NCBI RefSeq assembly: GCF_029784135.1
Contig: NC_073746.1
Span: 166,952,325 to 167,016,324 of the forward strand
From: Toxorhynchites rutilus septentrionalis
Lineage: Eukaryota > Arthropoda > Insecta > Diptera > Culicidae
Direction: 5' to 3'
Length of the DNA: 64,000 bases
Positions 34,451 through 45,604 of this stretch are shown one piece after another. The notes under the pieces were generated by a model, which searched no databases, was not told where the DNA came from, and saw only the letters and a list, made by a program, of their open reading frames with translations. Numbering within the stretch: position 1 is the stretch's first letter; each line of letters begins with the position of its first letter. The translations under genes and the position numbers were made by a program.

Positions 34451-34983
34451 CTCCACTCATAGTGTGGGTGTATGTCAATGTCAGTGCCTACGAACGTAAT
34501 TAGCCTATGTTGTGTATTATAAGGTATAATCAACTGTGAATATCTGTTCACGCCCAACTGATTAAAAATTTCGGATACTAACAAAAACAGAAATTGAAAC
34601 CATAAAAATTAGGGAAAGTTCATAGAAACAAATTAATCGAAGAAATGTACAAAAATTCCGTCCTAGAGCAAAAGAAAAAAATTGCATTAAATTTGCAATA
34701 AATTTAAAAATTAATGTATAGTTTGCTATATGGATAAAGCTTTTGATATCAAATTTAGGCAATAACTTAAAGTATCGTTTGTTTCACTTCGAAAACATTC
34801 ACTGCCCAAAATGAGTTGAAATACACGAAAATCTTCAACGCTAAAAATAAATTGGGCATCATTCAAAGGTTCGAAAATGGTATTAAAAAGACAATATTGT
34901 CTAATGGATTCAATGTGCTGCACAATGCGAATTCATTCATCATCAAAAATGTGGACTAGAGTCGTGGAAAGGGTAAGAATATT

Positions 34984-35268
34984 GGCTTCAACGATGTTTG
35001 GTATAATAAATAAAATCAATAATTTATTAAATCAGGACCTGACGGAGCATTCAACAATGAAACTATAAGCCCACCCTCTCAAAACCAGCAAGCAAATGCT
35101 TTCCAGATTATCAAACATTGGCTTCAATGATGTTTGGTATATTTTGTCTGGCGATGAGATAAATAAAATCAATAATTTATTAAATCAGGACCTGACGGAG
35201 CATTCAACAATGAAACTATAAGCCCACCCTCTCAAAACCAGCAAGTAAATGCTTTCCAGATTATCTAT
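34984..35268 (+). repeat. Tandem duplication of ~140 bp
   Basis: The segment TTGGCTTCAA(C/T)GATGTTTGGTATA...AATAAAATCAATAATTTATT...GCAAATGCTTTCCAGATTATC occurs twice in a row (34984-35113, 35114-35268) with few differences and one ~20-bp insertion. Its origin was not recognised. Confidence 0.85.
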
Positions 35269-35298
35269 GCTGGTTTATTAACAAAAAAAAACTTTTAA

Positions 35299-35614
35299 CA
35301 CGTTGAATGCCATGTCAGTCATCGGTGACTGACACCGAGCTTTCCGTTCAGGCCGTGTCAGTCACCGGTGACTGACAGTAGAAAATATTATAAAAAAGGT
35401 AAAAATTGATTTTTTTTACAGAAAACTTTAATGATTTTTATAAACACGTTGAGTGCCATGTCAGTCATCGGTGACTGACACCGAGCTTTCCGTTCAAGTC
35501 GTGTCAGTCACCGATGACTGACAGTATAAAATATGATAATAAAGATAAAAATTAATTTTTTTTTCAGAAATCTTGATGGGAAAGTCGCTCTAAATCCGCG
35601 TAGCACTCAACGTG
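35299..35614. mobile_element. 316-bp TTAA-flanked MITE with palindromic core repeats
   Basis: It is flanked by TTAA at 35295-35298 and 35615-35618. Ends are CACGTTGAATGC / GCACTCAACGTG. Inside are two ~145-bp direct units, each containing TGTCAGTCATCGGTGACTGACA-type palindromes; 35356-35377 is a perfect 22-bp palindrome (core GTCAGTCACCGGTGACTGAC). It is unrelated in sequence to the TTAA MITE at 9075. Confidence 0.85.
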
Positions 35615-35618
35615 TTAA

Positions 35619-37199
35619 CAATTTACTATTTTTCTATCTTAGCAATTCCAAATCAAATCGCCCAAAAATAGTATCTTAGAAAGAGTTATAGAGTATTGAT
35701 TTTGAAATGTGAAAAAAATATACACTGAGAAAAAAATTAGTACTTTATTTTTATTTACAAAAAAAAACTTTAATTTGCAATATCTAAAATATGTATTTTT
35801 CAATTATTTTAAAAAGTTTTCATATAAAAAAAATGTAGAAAATTTAAAACATGAGTCCAGATGGTAAAACTATTTTCGACAAACTTTGTGGAACATACAA
35901 TTTTTATGAATTTCCGAAACTTCGAATTTTTGTATGTTAACAACCATTTTTACGTTAAACATCGTGGAATCGGACAGGGTTACTGAAGGAATTATTGAAT
36001 GTTACTATTGACTGAAGTTGAAACGCTAGTTCTACATTAAAATTCTCGGTTCATAAATTTTCCTCGCGTTTTATACTAGTTTGACGGAGTTTTTCTCAAC
36101 AAGTGACACGATTTTTTTGATGATTGCAACTATTGAGATCGATATCATCATCTAATTGATTTTGGTTCTCTCAAAATTTGATTGCTTCGTTCACTATATT
36201 GTGTTGACTTGGAGTCGTTCGCATAATCGTCTCTCAATTTACGATTCACAAATGTTTACGCGTTCTGGAAACTACAAAATATCACTCACGTGGACAGTGC
36301 AAACCATGAACAAAAAAAAAACACTGCTACCAGTAACTATGGACGAAAAAGCAGATGGTCCTGTAGAATCATTGGACAAGCTTTGGAACAGGATGGAGAA
36401 AATGTGAACTAGGCCAGTCAGTGGTTATTTTAACTGACGCGACTAATGAATACAAATCTGCCTCTTCATTCAACTGACTTCAATCCACACTTCCATTTCC
36501 CCTTGACACTAATTTTATACCCGCGTACGCAATCTTATTTTACGTCCATATAAAGAGGAACGACAACATGATTTCTGATGCTAAAAATAAGTTACCCCAG
36601 AAATGGACGGTTTATTGTCTACCCATCGTGAATTCAAACCAACAAACTTAGACATTTATCAAGTATGATATAAAGGTGCTAGCGTTAGTATTAGTAAATA
36701 GCGTGCAAAATAGCGCACACACACTACACGCCATTTTATACGTGTGGGTAATTTTAAATCTAGCTCACCTGTAGCGTATGTCAAACCACAAACCAGAGAA
36801 AGAGAGAAACGAATTCGTTTTGGGGGAAGTCACTTCAAAATGCAATGAGGACAATTTGACTGGGAAGAATGAAATGATATAGTCGAGTCGGTAGAGGGAG
36901 ATAGCGACTAAACGCCCGACTGACTGTTTTGTCGTTTTGGCGGAGAAACTGCTTGAAGAAGCCAAAAGTCATTATTAACTGAATACGGATATTGTCAGTC
37001 AGATAGTCAGTTGACTATGACTATGCAGAGTCCTGATCTGAGATAAGACGACTACCTGATTTGGTCGGTTAGTTTTCGTGAAGAAGGAATGATTCGCGTT
37101 TTTCTGGTATGCCTTTCCAATCTTCGGAAGATTTCCAGATTTATTTCGTGAAGATTGCGAATAACCTCGGATATGACGTGGGAAATGTTCCGCTCATAC
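35619..37199. other. No recognised gene
   Basis: AT-rich sequence. A short open stretch at 36156-36407 ends MDEKADGPVESLDKLWNRMEKM, which looks coding-like, but nothing supports an exon. A cluster of CAGTCAGT/ACTGACT motifs occurs at 36412-36475 and 36990-37015. Nothing was identified. Confidence 0.4.
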
Positions 37200-37408
37200 T
37201 ACTTGGGCTGAAAAGTCCCGGGATTTTTCAAAAGATGGCGCCACTAAAAAATGAACTAGATTCATTCCGAGAGGTTCATCTGTTACTAGCTTATGTTTGA
37301 AGTTTCATGACATTTCGTTTAAGTAGTAGTAATAGTTTAAGTAGTAGTAATAGTTTAAGTAGTAGTAATAGTTGTTTAAGTGTCACTACCTGAGCATTCG
37401 TATACAAA

Positions 37409-39410
37409 ATGGAAAAGGAGGAATATCGTATTTTGATCAAACATTTATTGATGGGAAAATCTCTTGAACAATCAATGCAGTGGTTGATGGAATGTTATTT
37501 CACTTCTGCTCCTTCGAGAACAACAGTTTATCGGTGGTTTAGTGAATTTAAAATAATCCGTACAAGCACCGCAGATGCACCTCGCTCTGGAAGGCCATAA
37601 GAGGCTACGAACCCAGAAACCGTAGAACAAATATATTGATCGTAAAGTGAAGTTACGCGAGTTAGCTGAGGCCGTATGCATTTCAAAAGAACAAATGGAA
37701 TTCATTTTACACAACATTTTGGACATGAAAAAGCTATCCGCGCGGTGGGTGCCGCGTTTGTTGACCGCCGATCGAAACCAGCGGCGCGTTGATAATACAA
37801 CAGCCGGTTTGGCTTTGTTGAAGCGTAATCGCGTGGACACCTTTCGACGTTTCGTGACAATGGATGGAACGTGGATCCATTGCCTCTGAATCCAATAGGC
37901 CGTCTGCAGAGTGACTGACAAGGCACGAAAACCGGCCAAAGCTGCTAAAAAAACCAATGGTCGGCCGGGAAAGTTTTAGCATCCGTTTCTCGGGATGCGC
38001 ATGGCATAACTCTCATCGATTACCTGCAGAAGGGAAAAACAATTACCGGAGAGTATTATGCAGCGTTGTTGAACAAACTGAACGACGAAACAAAGAAAAA
38101 ACGGCCCCATGTGGCGAAAAAATAAATTGTGTACCATCACGACAACGCACCGTCGCGCAGTGGTCCCTGAGAAAATTTAGCCGGCCAAAACCAAAAAAAA
38201 TGAAGTTGCACGAAAAAAAAAATCCTATAGTATATCCTATATTCTATGATGTTCAAGGCATCTAGGATCACGTGTTTCACCCCATTCCGCGCGCGCACCA
38301 TTGCCCTGACGACGCGATAAGATACCAGTTTCGCATCCTCGCCGGCGCCACTATTTCGCGTGTGTTTTTCTAACATGTGTTTTGGTTTTTGAACGATTTT
38401 TTTTTTGTCTCATTATGTTTCTTGAAGCATTCTTAACGGAGAATTTGCCTTTGTTGTCAGTTTCAAAATTCGGTTGGTTCTGGTTCTGTTATTTGAAGTT
38501 GTGCCCTTTCCTTAATAATGTGAATATTTTTTTGTGGATATGGCCTCCCAGTTATGTAATAAGAATTTGTTCGATCATTTAAGAACAACTGGGCAGAATA
38601 TAACAGCCTGAACTCCCGTGAGGAATTCTTTATACGACTTCGTTATAGGAAAAACAAATTCAACCAACATTTCGTCAACTTTGCAAGCGCTTCTACGAAA
38701 GAAAATTGGGAGATTTGTTAGTAAATTAGTAGAGAAATGGGGTTCTGCCAACAATATGGTGGACAGATTTTCAAATAAAAAAGTTGCATGGCTGTTGTTA
38801 GAATTTGTAATTCCTTCAGAAACTGGTAATTGTAGTATTTACTTATTATAAATGGTGCTTTAAAAATATTTTAAAGGTTACAATATTTTTTATGTTATTT
38901 AGGGACTGCGGCACCGAGTAGAGAAAATGGTTCATCTCTAGGAGGGAGGCCTGAAAAAAAATTACGAATATAAATTTTGAACTTTGCCCCATTGCCTCTC
39001 CCCTTTTTTGGTTTTTGTATGAAACAGAGTTGAAAAATGAACTCAGTGTATCAGATAACCCCAGTCTACCAAAAATTTAATTTTTAGCTCAAAAACCAGA
39101 GTTTTAAACTGCTTAAATTTTCTCAGAGACCACTGTGCGTCGCATAAGTCCTTAAAAGCGATGGCCAAGTTGGACCAATCACGATTGGTTGCTCACCCAC
39201 CATGTTCTCCAGACTTGACCCCCAGTGACTACCATATGTTCCCAAACCTCAAGGGGTGGCTCCAGGGAAAAAGATTCACATCGAATGGGGAAGTCATCGC
39301 AGAAACTGAGGCATATTCCGAAGACTTAGACGTTTCGTACAACAGAAATGGGAATCGAAATGTTGGAAACCCGTGTTTTGCCCTCGAATGAAACTATGTT
39401 GAGAAACAAA
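37409..39410 (+). pseudogene. mariner transposase (DD34D), broken
   Basis: The N-terminal paired-like DNA-binding domain is clear (MEKEEYRILIKHLLMGKS..., TTVYRWFSEFK). Stops at 37598 and 37637 and a frameshift near 37640 follow, then VTMDGTWIH (first Asp; the usual following Glu is Gly), YHHDNAPS (second Asp) and, after the MITE, SPDLTPSDYHMFPNL (third Asp). The C-terminal GKRFTSNGEVIAETEAY block follows. All three catalytic Asp survive but the frame does not. Confidence 0.88.
38158..39135. mobile_element. hAT-like MITE in the mariner transposase
   Basis: Inverted ends CAGTGGTCCCTGAGAAAATT / AATTTTCTCAGAGACCACTG. Flanks show an imperfect ~8-bp duplication around CGTCGC (38150-38157, 39136-39143). 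The CAGTGG start and 8-bp site are hAT-like. A short Lys/Arg-rich frame at 38618-38851 may be a transposon remnant; I could not assign it. Confidence 0.75.
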
Positions 39411-39494
39411 TACAGCTTTGTCCAGAAAACGATTGTTTTCATTAAAAATCCCGGCACGTTTCAGCCCATGTAGTATATGCTGAAAGATTAGCTA

Positions 39495-39800
39495 AACATC
39501 CCATCGTTGTTGGTTCTACACCTCCGATATCATTCCAGTTTCATTTGAAGTTTGCCCGTGACGACTTTTACAATCGTTATGTGTCTTATCGCAACCTCTC
39601 ATGGGATTTTCAGTCAATATAAGAATTTTTATCAACGAAAACATGTCAATGGAGGCACGTAAACTCAAGACGCTTACAGCCAAACTTAAGAAAGCAGGGA
39701 AGCTGTTCCATGTTACTACAACGGATGATACAGTTCTGGAGAAGTCTAGTGTGGATGCTGCTGCAAAAGAAATAAATTCCATGGATCAACTGATGTGGAA
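39495..39800 (+). pseudogene. ORF1 fragment of a non-LTR retrotransposon (FP-like domain)
   Basis: Two overlapping frames give FKFHLKFARDDFYNRY and then GFSVNIRIFINENMSMEARKL...LKKAGKLFHVTTTDD. This resembles the baculovirus-FP-like C-terminal domain found in ORF1 of several insect CR1/jockey-type elements. There is a stop in the first frame (TAA at 39620) and no ORF2 beside it. Confidence 0.6.
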
Positions 39801-41040
39801 ATTAGCCTTTGCTTATTTTTTTCCTATTTCCTGCATTGACGTTCCATTTATCCGATCATAATAATCTTTGATTATTACACTCATAAAAGTCGAATGAAAT
39901 TTAGCTATATCCAATAAGGTTTTGTATATTCCTCCAAAGTTTTTCCTTGACCCCATTCCTCATTTCTCCCTTCAATCATTTCCTCCAAACGTTATGCTGT
40001 CACCGTTTTGACTTGGATTGTTTTTGCCTTTATGATGCATGCTGTTGTTGCTATTGTTGTGTGAACTTTTTTCTTCTCGCTGCATAATGAATCAAACCAC
40101 ATACATTGATAAAACTATTAACTGATTATGTTGAACTAAATTTTTATATTGTGCATGTGAAGCCTCATTCAATGTTTAGCTCAAATCAGCATTAAAATCA
40201 GCATCACGATTTCCACTCATGGGTTGTATTGCTTCGCCGTTATTCAGTGATGTTTGGTGTTACCTAATGTAGAGAATGTTCCCGCAAATACGAGGTTCGA
40301 ATGTATACCACAAGTAGTTATGAATTGTGCTTAACTTTATGTGGCAAATAAAAAATGGTGTGCTCGCAATTTGAGTGAAATTAGTGAAATGATCCTACTT
40401 GACAGTAAACTGGGTATAGTTTGTACTTCCTAAACATGGCTCTCTGAGTGTGTCCGATGACGTGATTGCTATTGAAGGTTTTTACATCATCAGGAATGAC
40501 AGAATTTACAGCCCAGACGGCGGCTCTGTATTTACTACAAACAATGTTTGATTTGCAAAATTTATCTTATTCTGATTTCTCTGATGTAGTTGAAAATGTG
40601 AATTTCACCGAGTTTCTTTGTTTTTGTCTTTATTTAAGAGACTTTCAGCCGTAGGCTGGTTCGTCTCTGAGATCACCGAGTTTCTGTTTCTTGATGTTCA
40701 ATTGAATAATAATGAATTTCTTCTTGGTAGTGTTTCCATCCCTCCCAGAAACGGATGCTCTGAAGCTTAATATATCTAAATTATGCAAATACTGTTTTGT
40801 AGCTGGAGACATTAATACTGATTTGACGTTCTCTTCACCTCGAGCGATGAAATCGGATAGCAATTTGAATTCTCTAGGAAAAGGTCCCTCATTCGCTAAG
40901 TCACTTATTCCCTCACTCACGCAATGATTCATCCATTTCCACTCACTACCACCTCCCCCCCCCCTTTTTTTTCACCAGAATATTTCGTTCTACAAAGAAA
41001 ACGAAGATAAAAAAATAAAGGAATGGTCCGATTTGAGTCG
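39801..41040. other. No recognised gene
   Basis: AT-rich. A C8-T8 homopolymer pair lies at about 40957-40971. Short open stretches at 40466-40654 and 40645-40932 have no recognisable similarity. Nothing further is supported. Confidence 0.4.
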
Positions 41041-41240
41041 TCTTTATTTTGTTGTATTCGAATGTATTCCAGGTAACGGAGAAACATGTTATTTGCAAGT
41101 GAATCAAGAATCTTGAGAGAAAATTGTGTCTGAAATTTATATTATAATAACGAGTTTTGGTAGTAGTAATAGGAAAATTACTTGATCAATTAATGGCGAG
41201 TTCTGCGATTGAATCCACGAACGTTCGCTAAGTGAGAATG
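41041..41240 (+). repeat. Helitron 3'-part fragment
   Basis: It matches the part of the Helitron at 30630-30810 (AACGGAGAAACATGTT, TTGCAAGTG, AGAATTGTGTCTG, GAGTTCTGCGATTG). Both ends are missing. Confidence 0.7.
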
Positions 41241-41257
41241 TTCGAAAAAAAAGTCAC

Positions 41258-41390
41258 AGGAGGGTTGTGCCCGAGACACGACCGCATAGTTGACGTAGGA
41301 TTTCGTTAGGTTATATATTGATGTTGGATATGTTTGAAGAATTACATCGTTAAACTCTTTGATAATGATTTGGTGGCCCTGAAAAGGGCC
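41258..41390 (-). ncRNA. Histone-type 3' stem-loop with flank, no histone coding sequence seen
   Basis: On the minus strand GGCCCTTTTCAGGGCC (41390-41375) is a perfect six-pair stem with a UUUC loop followed by ACCA, the hallmark of replication-dependent histone mRNAs. Downstream on that strand are motifs (CCTACGTCAAC..., GTCGTGTCTCGGGCACAACC) shared with 19080-19125. No histone frame was recognised upstream of the loop, so it is a displaced or decayed histone 3' end. Confidence 0.6.
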
Positions 41391-41773
41391 GTTTTGTTTG
41401 GTTGTTGAATAATGTTTGTTCACTCCACCGGTGTTTACCGAGTGATGATGACAGAAAGATGGTAAACAGTCGTTGGATGGTGCGTATCAGATAAAAGATA
41501 CCGAAGTGGAACGAGATATGATGAAAACCGCCCTCTGTGATCCTAGACGAGATACCTCCTGCGTTATGTATGGATGAAATAAAGAAAAAAAAAACCACCA
41601 ATGTAATATAAGATAATAATCAATACCGAATATGCAGAGCATGTGGGAAATCACTTTTCCTAATATTTCTTCACTTTTCCAATTTTTCTCGCCGTATAAA
41701 CTTTCCCTGGGTGAAAATAAGCACAACAAAACAGACAGCTTAAACCAAACTACCCGTTCTCGAGCGGGAACAC

Positions 41774-42044
41774 TTCTTCTTGAATGGCGTTAACGTTCCC
41801 TGTGGAACTTTTGCCGTCTCAACGTATGCATTGACTAGCGTCATTTATTAATACTTAGTTGAGATTTCTTAAGCCAAATAACACGCCTTGAATGTATTCC
41901 GAGGGCAAGCTCTAGAATACGCGTGACCACAGTGCAAGTCGAAGGAAATTTCTTTGACGAAAAATCCTCCGGCCAGAACGGGAATCGAGCCCGAGCACCC
42001 GGCATGATAATGTGAGATGCTAACCAGTCGGCCACGGATGCACC
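41774..42044 (-). mobile_element. tRNA-derived SINE, Feilai-like (copy 1)
   Basis: On the minus strand it starts TGCATCCGTGGCCGACTGGTTAGC (A box) and has a B box GGCTCGATTCCC, a body with CTAGAGCTTGCCCTCGGAAT and an AAGAAGAAG tail. A perfect 15-bp target duplication CTCGAGCGGGAACAC flanks it (41759-41773, 42045-42059), direct proof of insertion. The family name is from memory of Aedes SINEs. Confidence 0.88.
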
Positions 42045-42289
42045 CTCGAGCGGGAACACACCTTGGTTTTTATTTATGAAAATTAAAATAAATCGTTTCA
42101 TATATCAAGTAATTTTTAACACAACTGCTACCATATACAATTTTACACTTACACTTGTGCTAAATTTTTCACAATATAAGATCGGTCATTGATATGAAAT
42201 TTTACTAAGCAACCAACATGAAAGTTCCAAATTTAACTTTTATTTGCTAGAATTAATCGTATCACTCATCTTATTTGCAATATAAAAAG

Positions 42290-42822
42290 GCCCCCGACTT
42301 ACATACATTGCAATGCCGAATTTCCCTGGGCACCTTGGTTTCGATGTCTCTGTTAAGGAACACATCTCGGTACGAGCAAAAGGTCCTCCTACTTTCATGT
42401 ATTCGCAATGTCGATTTCCCCAGGCAGCTGTCTCTGTTAGGGGATACATTTCGGTGGGAACAAAACTCCTCCTACTTTCATGTATTCGCAATGTCGAATT
42501 CCGCAATGCAGTTTGATTTTGATGTCTTTGTTAGGGAATACATTTCGGTAGGAACAAAAGCACCCCCTACTTTCTTGTATTTGCAATGCCGATTTTCCCC
42601 AGGCAGCTTGGTTTTGATATCTCTGTTAGGGAACACATTTCGGTGAGAGCGAAAGCTCCCACTACTTTCATGTATTTGCAATGTCGATTTCCCACAGGAA
42701 GCTTGGTTTTGATGTCTCTGTTAGGGAACACATTTCAGTAGGAACAAAAGCTCCCCTACTTTCATGTATTTCAATGCCGATTTCCCCCAGGCAGCTTGAT
42801 TTTGATGTCTCTGTTAGGGACC
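42290..42822 (+). repeat. ~95-bp tandem repeat array, about six units
   Basis: The phrase TCTCTGTTAGGGAACACATT and variants recur at about 42347, 42428, 42521, 42618, 42714 and 42806, each followed by ACTTTCATGTATTYGCAATG. The unit is about 95 bp with one shorter copy. No frame runs through it consistently; it is a minisatellite-like array. Confidence 0.88.
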
Positions 42823-43389
42823 CGCCGCATGTTTCGTCATTTTCGACCAATCAAAAATGGGTTTTTCCGTTAGGATAGGGGTTGAGATTTTTCAATTGTT
42901 CGATAGTTAGTTTCATGACATATATTATTTTCTTCTATATAAAGATTGTTATGGAGTGCCGAAATCGATTGACGCAAAAATTTCATCAATCCATCATGAA
43001 ATGACTGAGTAATAAACGTTTGAAATTGGACAATTTTCACGATGTGCTCGATTTTCGATTTTCAATTTGTACCCCAATATGTTCCCGAAAGACGTAATCC
43101 TACGTCGAAATTATATTAAAACATTCATTTTGGGCGGAACGAAGTTCACCGGGTCAGCAAGAAGACGATAAAAGTAAACGTTATTTGTACTGCTGATTCT
43201 AAAGTGAAAAAGATAAATCCCGCACACCGAGACAATATCCGGAATGTTCGTCTACCTGACACCCCTTGGGATACGGTCTGCACAAAAAGGAGTTTGGGTG
43301 AAACTGAAAACACCATGTAGCCAAATGTAACACAAACCCTAATGTAATATTCACTCGAATGAGAAAGAACGGAAAATTTCTTTTAAAAA
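42823..43389. other. Repeat debris before the histone-linked element
   Basis: AAAGACGTAATCCTACGTCG (43084-43103) is a diverged right end of the histone-linked family, preceded by its typical TGCTCGATTTTCGATTTTCAATTTGTACCCC context. Next to it, GGCGGAACGAAGTTCACCGGGTCAGCAAG (43134-43162) resembles the Helitron 3' end. No gene seen. Confidence 0.5.
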
Positions 43390-44044
43390 CAGGAAGTGGG
43401 TTATATCTATGGTATAACCGCAAGGGTGACGTAGGACTATCGTTGATTTAGAGATCATTTGTTTAAAGTTGAATCTAAATCCATCCTTAATGAATGAATA
43501 AATAAATATTTGGGTGACTTCAAAAACGAGAGTGTTACTTTGAAGACTCAAGGTTTTATGCATCCAATATTGGATACAAAAAACCTTGTTCTGAAGAATA
43601 ATCTTCAGAAGCTTTCCTGTTAACTGCACTTGATTGACAAATCACAAAACCAAATGTATGTGGTCGCAGTATTATATGGATAGAAAACATTAAAATAAAC
43701 TCGCTTGAATGTAATTTTCAATTCCAAGGGGAACTGGCAGATTATTTTTCAGCAACGATCATTTCTTTCCAGGTTTCCTCTCGATAACCAGCAAACGAAA
43801 AGAGTTGCGCGCGTGTATGTGTGTGTGTGGCGGCTGCTTCTATGTCTTCCCGAGGAACCGTATTTCGATGCTGATACTCTCTTGGTCACCTTCTCTTCTC
43901 CTACTGATCGATCGGCTTTTCTGCGCTCCCTCACAGTTAAAACAAACTGATTGCATTTCAGGTCAGGTCAAGCCAGGTAATGAATACCTCGATCCCTCGC
44001 CGTTCAGCTCGTTCAGTAACGATGTTGTCTTGTCGATGTCCTCA

Positions 44045-44194
44045 GGCGTCGTGCACAAATTACGTAACGCAAAAATCCGGATTTTGAACCTCCCCCCCCT
44101 TTCGTAACGCAATTTCCTATCTCTAATAAACAGAAAGTAACGCAACATCTAACCCCTCCCCCCTTATCGCGTTACGTAATTTGTACACGACGCC
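44045..44194. mobile_element. 150-bp MITE with 26-bp ends, TCA duplication
   Basis: Ends GGCGTCGTGCACAAATTACG and, inverted, GGCGTCGTGTACAAATTACG, one mismatch in 26. TCA is duplicated at 44042-44044 and 44195-44197; the homologous sequence at 5910-5930 in the other element has a single TCA and no insert, an empty site. The 3-bp duplication is PIF/Harbinger-like. Confidence 0.88.
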
Positions 44195-44729
44195 TCACGA
44201 AAAATGAATGGGTTTCACCACCAGAATATCATTTCAGTATGCTTTTCGTGCGTGATTGAATCGAGAGAAGGTGTGGTTTACGATGGCAATTTGGAAGGCA
44301 AACTAGAGGAGAATGAACTCTCTGAGTATGAAAATTTCGGCGACTGAGCAATAATCGATTGAAAATTATATAATTTTGGCGATACGAAACATTTTCCGTT
44401 TTTCATGTTATGCATCCATTATTGGATACGAAAATATCCTACTGATGGGAAAGAATAATCTTCAGAAGCTTTCCAGCTAATTACACTTGATTGAAAAATT
44501 ACGAAATCAAATGTATTTGGTCGCTGTGTTCGCCATATAATTAGAAAACATTAAAATAAACTCTTTCGCATGGATGTATTCTTCAATTCCCAGGGAACTG
44601 GCAGATTATTTTTCAGCAACGATTAGATCTTTCCGGAATTTTCTCGATGCTGTATGGCATCCAAACGAAAATTCTCGTTTCAGTTTGGCCTGCAAAAAAC
44701 TTGTCTGAACTCTAATCCATCAAATTTGG

Positions 44730-45115
44730 AGCCCTGAAAAGGGCCGTTGATTATATGCTAAGCTAATATAGCACCCTCTCCTTGGATTCGACAGGCCAGC
44801 TGAATGTCATGATGTGACGCGTTTTACGTGGATAGCACACAAATTTGTATCTTCGAATAAGCCTCCTGCAGCGTCATAACCGCGGAACTTTGGAAGCGCA
44901 AGTCGGTTTTGAAGTCCTGAGCAATTCCACGATCCAAAAGCTGCAAAGGTAGCTTGCGGATCAGCAATTCGGTCGACTTCCGATAGAGATGAATTTCACG
45001 CAAAGTTCCCGGTCGATAGCGATGTGGCTTCTTCACCTATCCTGCGGCTGGTGCGCTTATCCGAGCTGCTTTCGTGTACCTTACCACTGAAAGACTAACC
45101 TGCTATCTGCTTGGT
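44730..45115 (-). pseudogene. Histone H3 pseudogene 1 with 3' stem-loop
   Basis: On the minus strand [36 protein letters not shown] and LQEAYSKI are plainly histone H3, but the copy is damaged. The N-terminal tail is reduced to TKQ...-like remnants (45115-45040). VALREIRRYQ and EASEAYLVGLFE have internal losses, and the C-terminus is frameshifted before DIQLA. A histone stem-loop GGCCCTTTTCAGGGCT follows at 44745-44730. Its promoter is at 45189. Confidence 0.9.
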
Positions 45116-45180
45116 CCCAAACAAACGAGTCGTCACGGTGCGAGAGTAGAGTAAGAAATGAACGAAAGCAAAGGAAGCGT

Positions 45181-45189
45181 CATTTTATA
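45181..45189 (-). promoter_or_regulatory. TATA box of H3 pseudogene 1
   Basis: TATAAAATG on the minus strand, with TCATT initiator-like sequence about 30 bases downstream (45160-45156) and a GATAAAATGTCC motif upstream (about 45274-45263) that is shared by the other promoters of this family. Confidence 0.6.
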
Positions 45190-45604
45190 ACCTGTTTTCG
45201 AAGCTATCATTAAGCTATTGAAACAATTTTCCGACTCAATAAATAGCAATCATATAACTCTTGGACATTTTATCTTTTGTATGAAATGATTATCACTGTT
45301 CCGTTGTTCCGAAGCAGAATGAATCACGCTTAAAGAAGGAATGGATTTTTTCTTGGAATTTAATCAGCAAAAATAATGCCCTTTCCCAACACTTAAAAAC
45401 GACAAACGGTAAACAGTTTCATCAAAGTGATTTCTTCGGATATATTCACTACATCATGTCATGTATTTCATATTCTTCATTATGAAATCCATATCCATGG
45501 CACCTATCGGTAACGAATTATTATCGAAACCACGATTTTCGCTAAATGCTCCTTTCAGTTCGGCCTGTAAAAAACTTTTCTGTACTCTAATCCATCAAAT
45601 TTGG

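Larger units (their letters stand above)
37202..39470 (+). mobile_element. mariner element, split by a hAT-like MITE
   Basis: Inverted ends CTTGGGCTGAAAAGTCCCGG (left) and CATGGGCTGAAACGTGCCGG (inverse of right) are flanked by TA at 37200-37201 and 39471-39472. Without the 978-bp insert it is about 1.29 kb, the usual mariner size. One strand encodes a mariner transposase with stops. Confidence 0.9.

Noticed and set aside
36156..36407. Possible exon ending MDEKADGPVESLDKLWNRMEKM
   Set aside because: No splice evidence, no family recognised, and the upstream part is AT-rich noise.
42300..42822. Reading frames through the 95-bp array as a repeat protein
   Set aside because: The unit length is not a steady multiple of three, and the frame changes between units.
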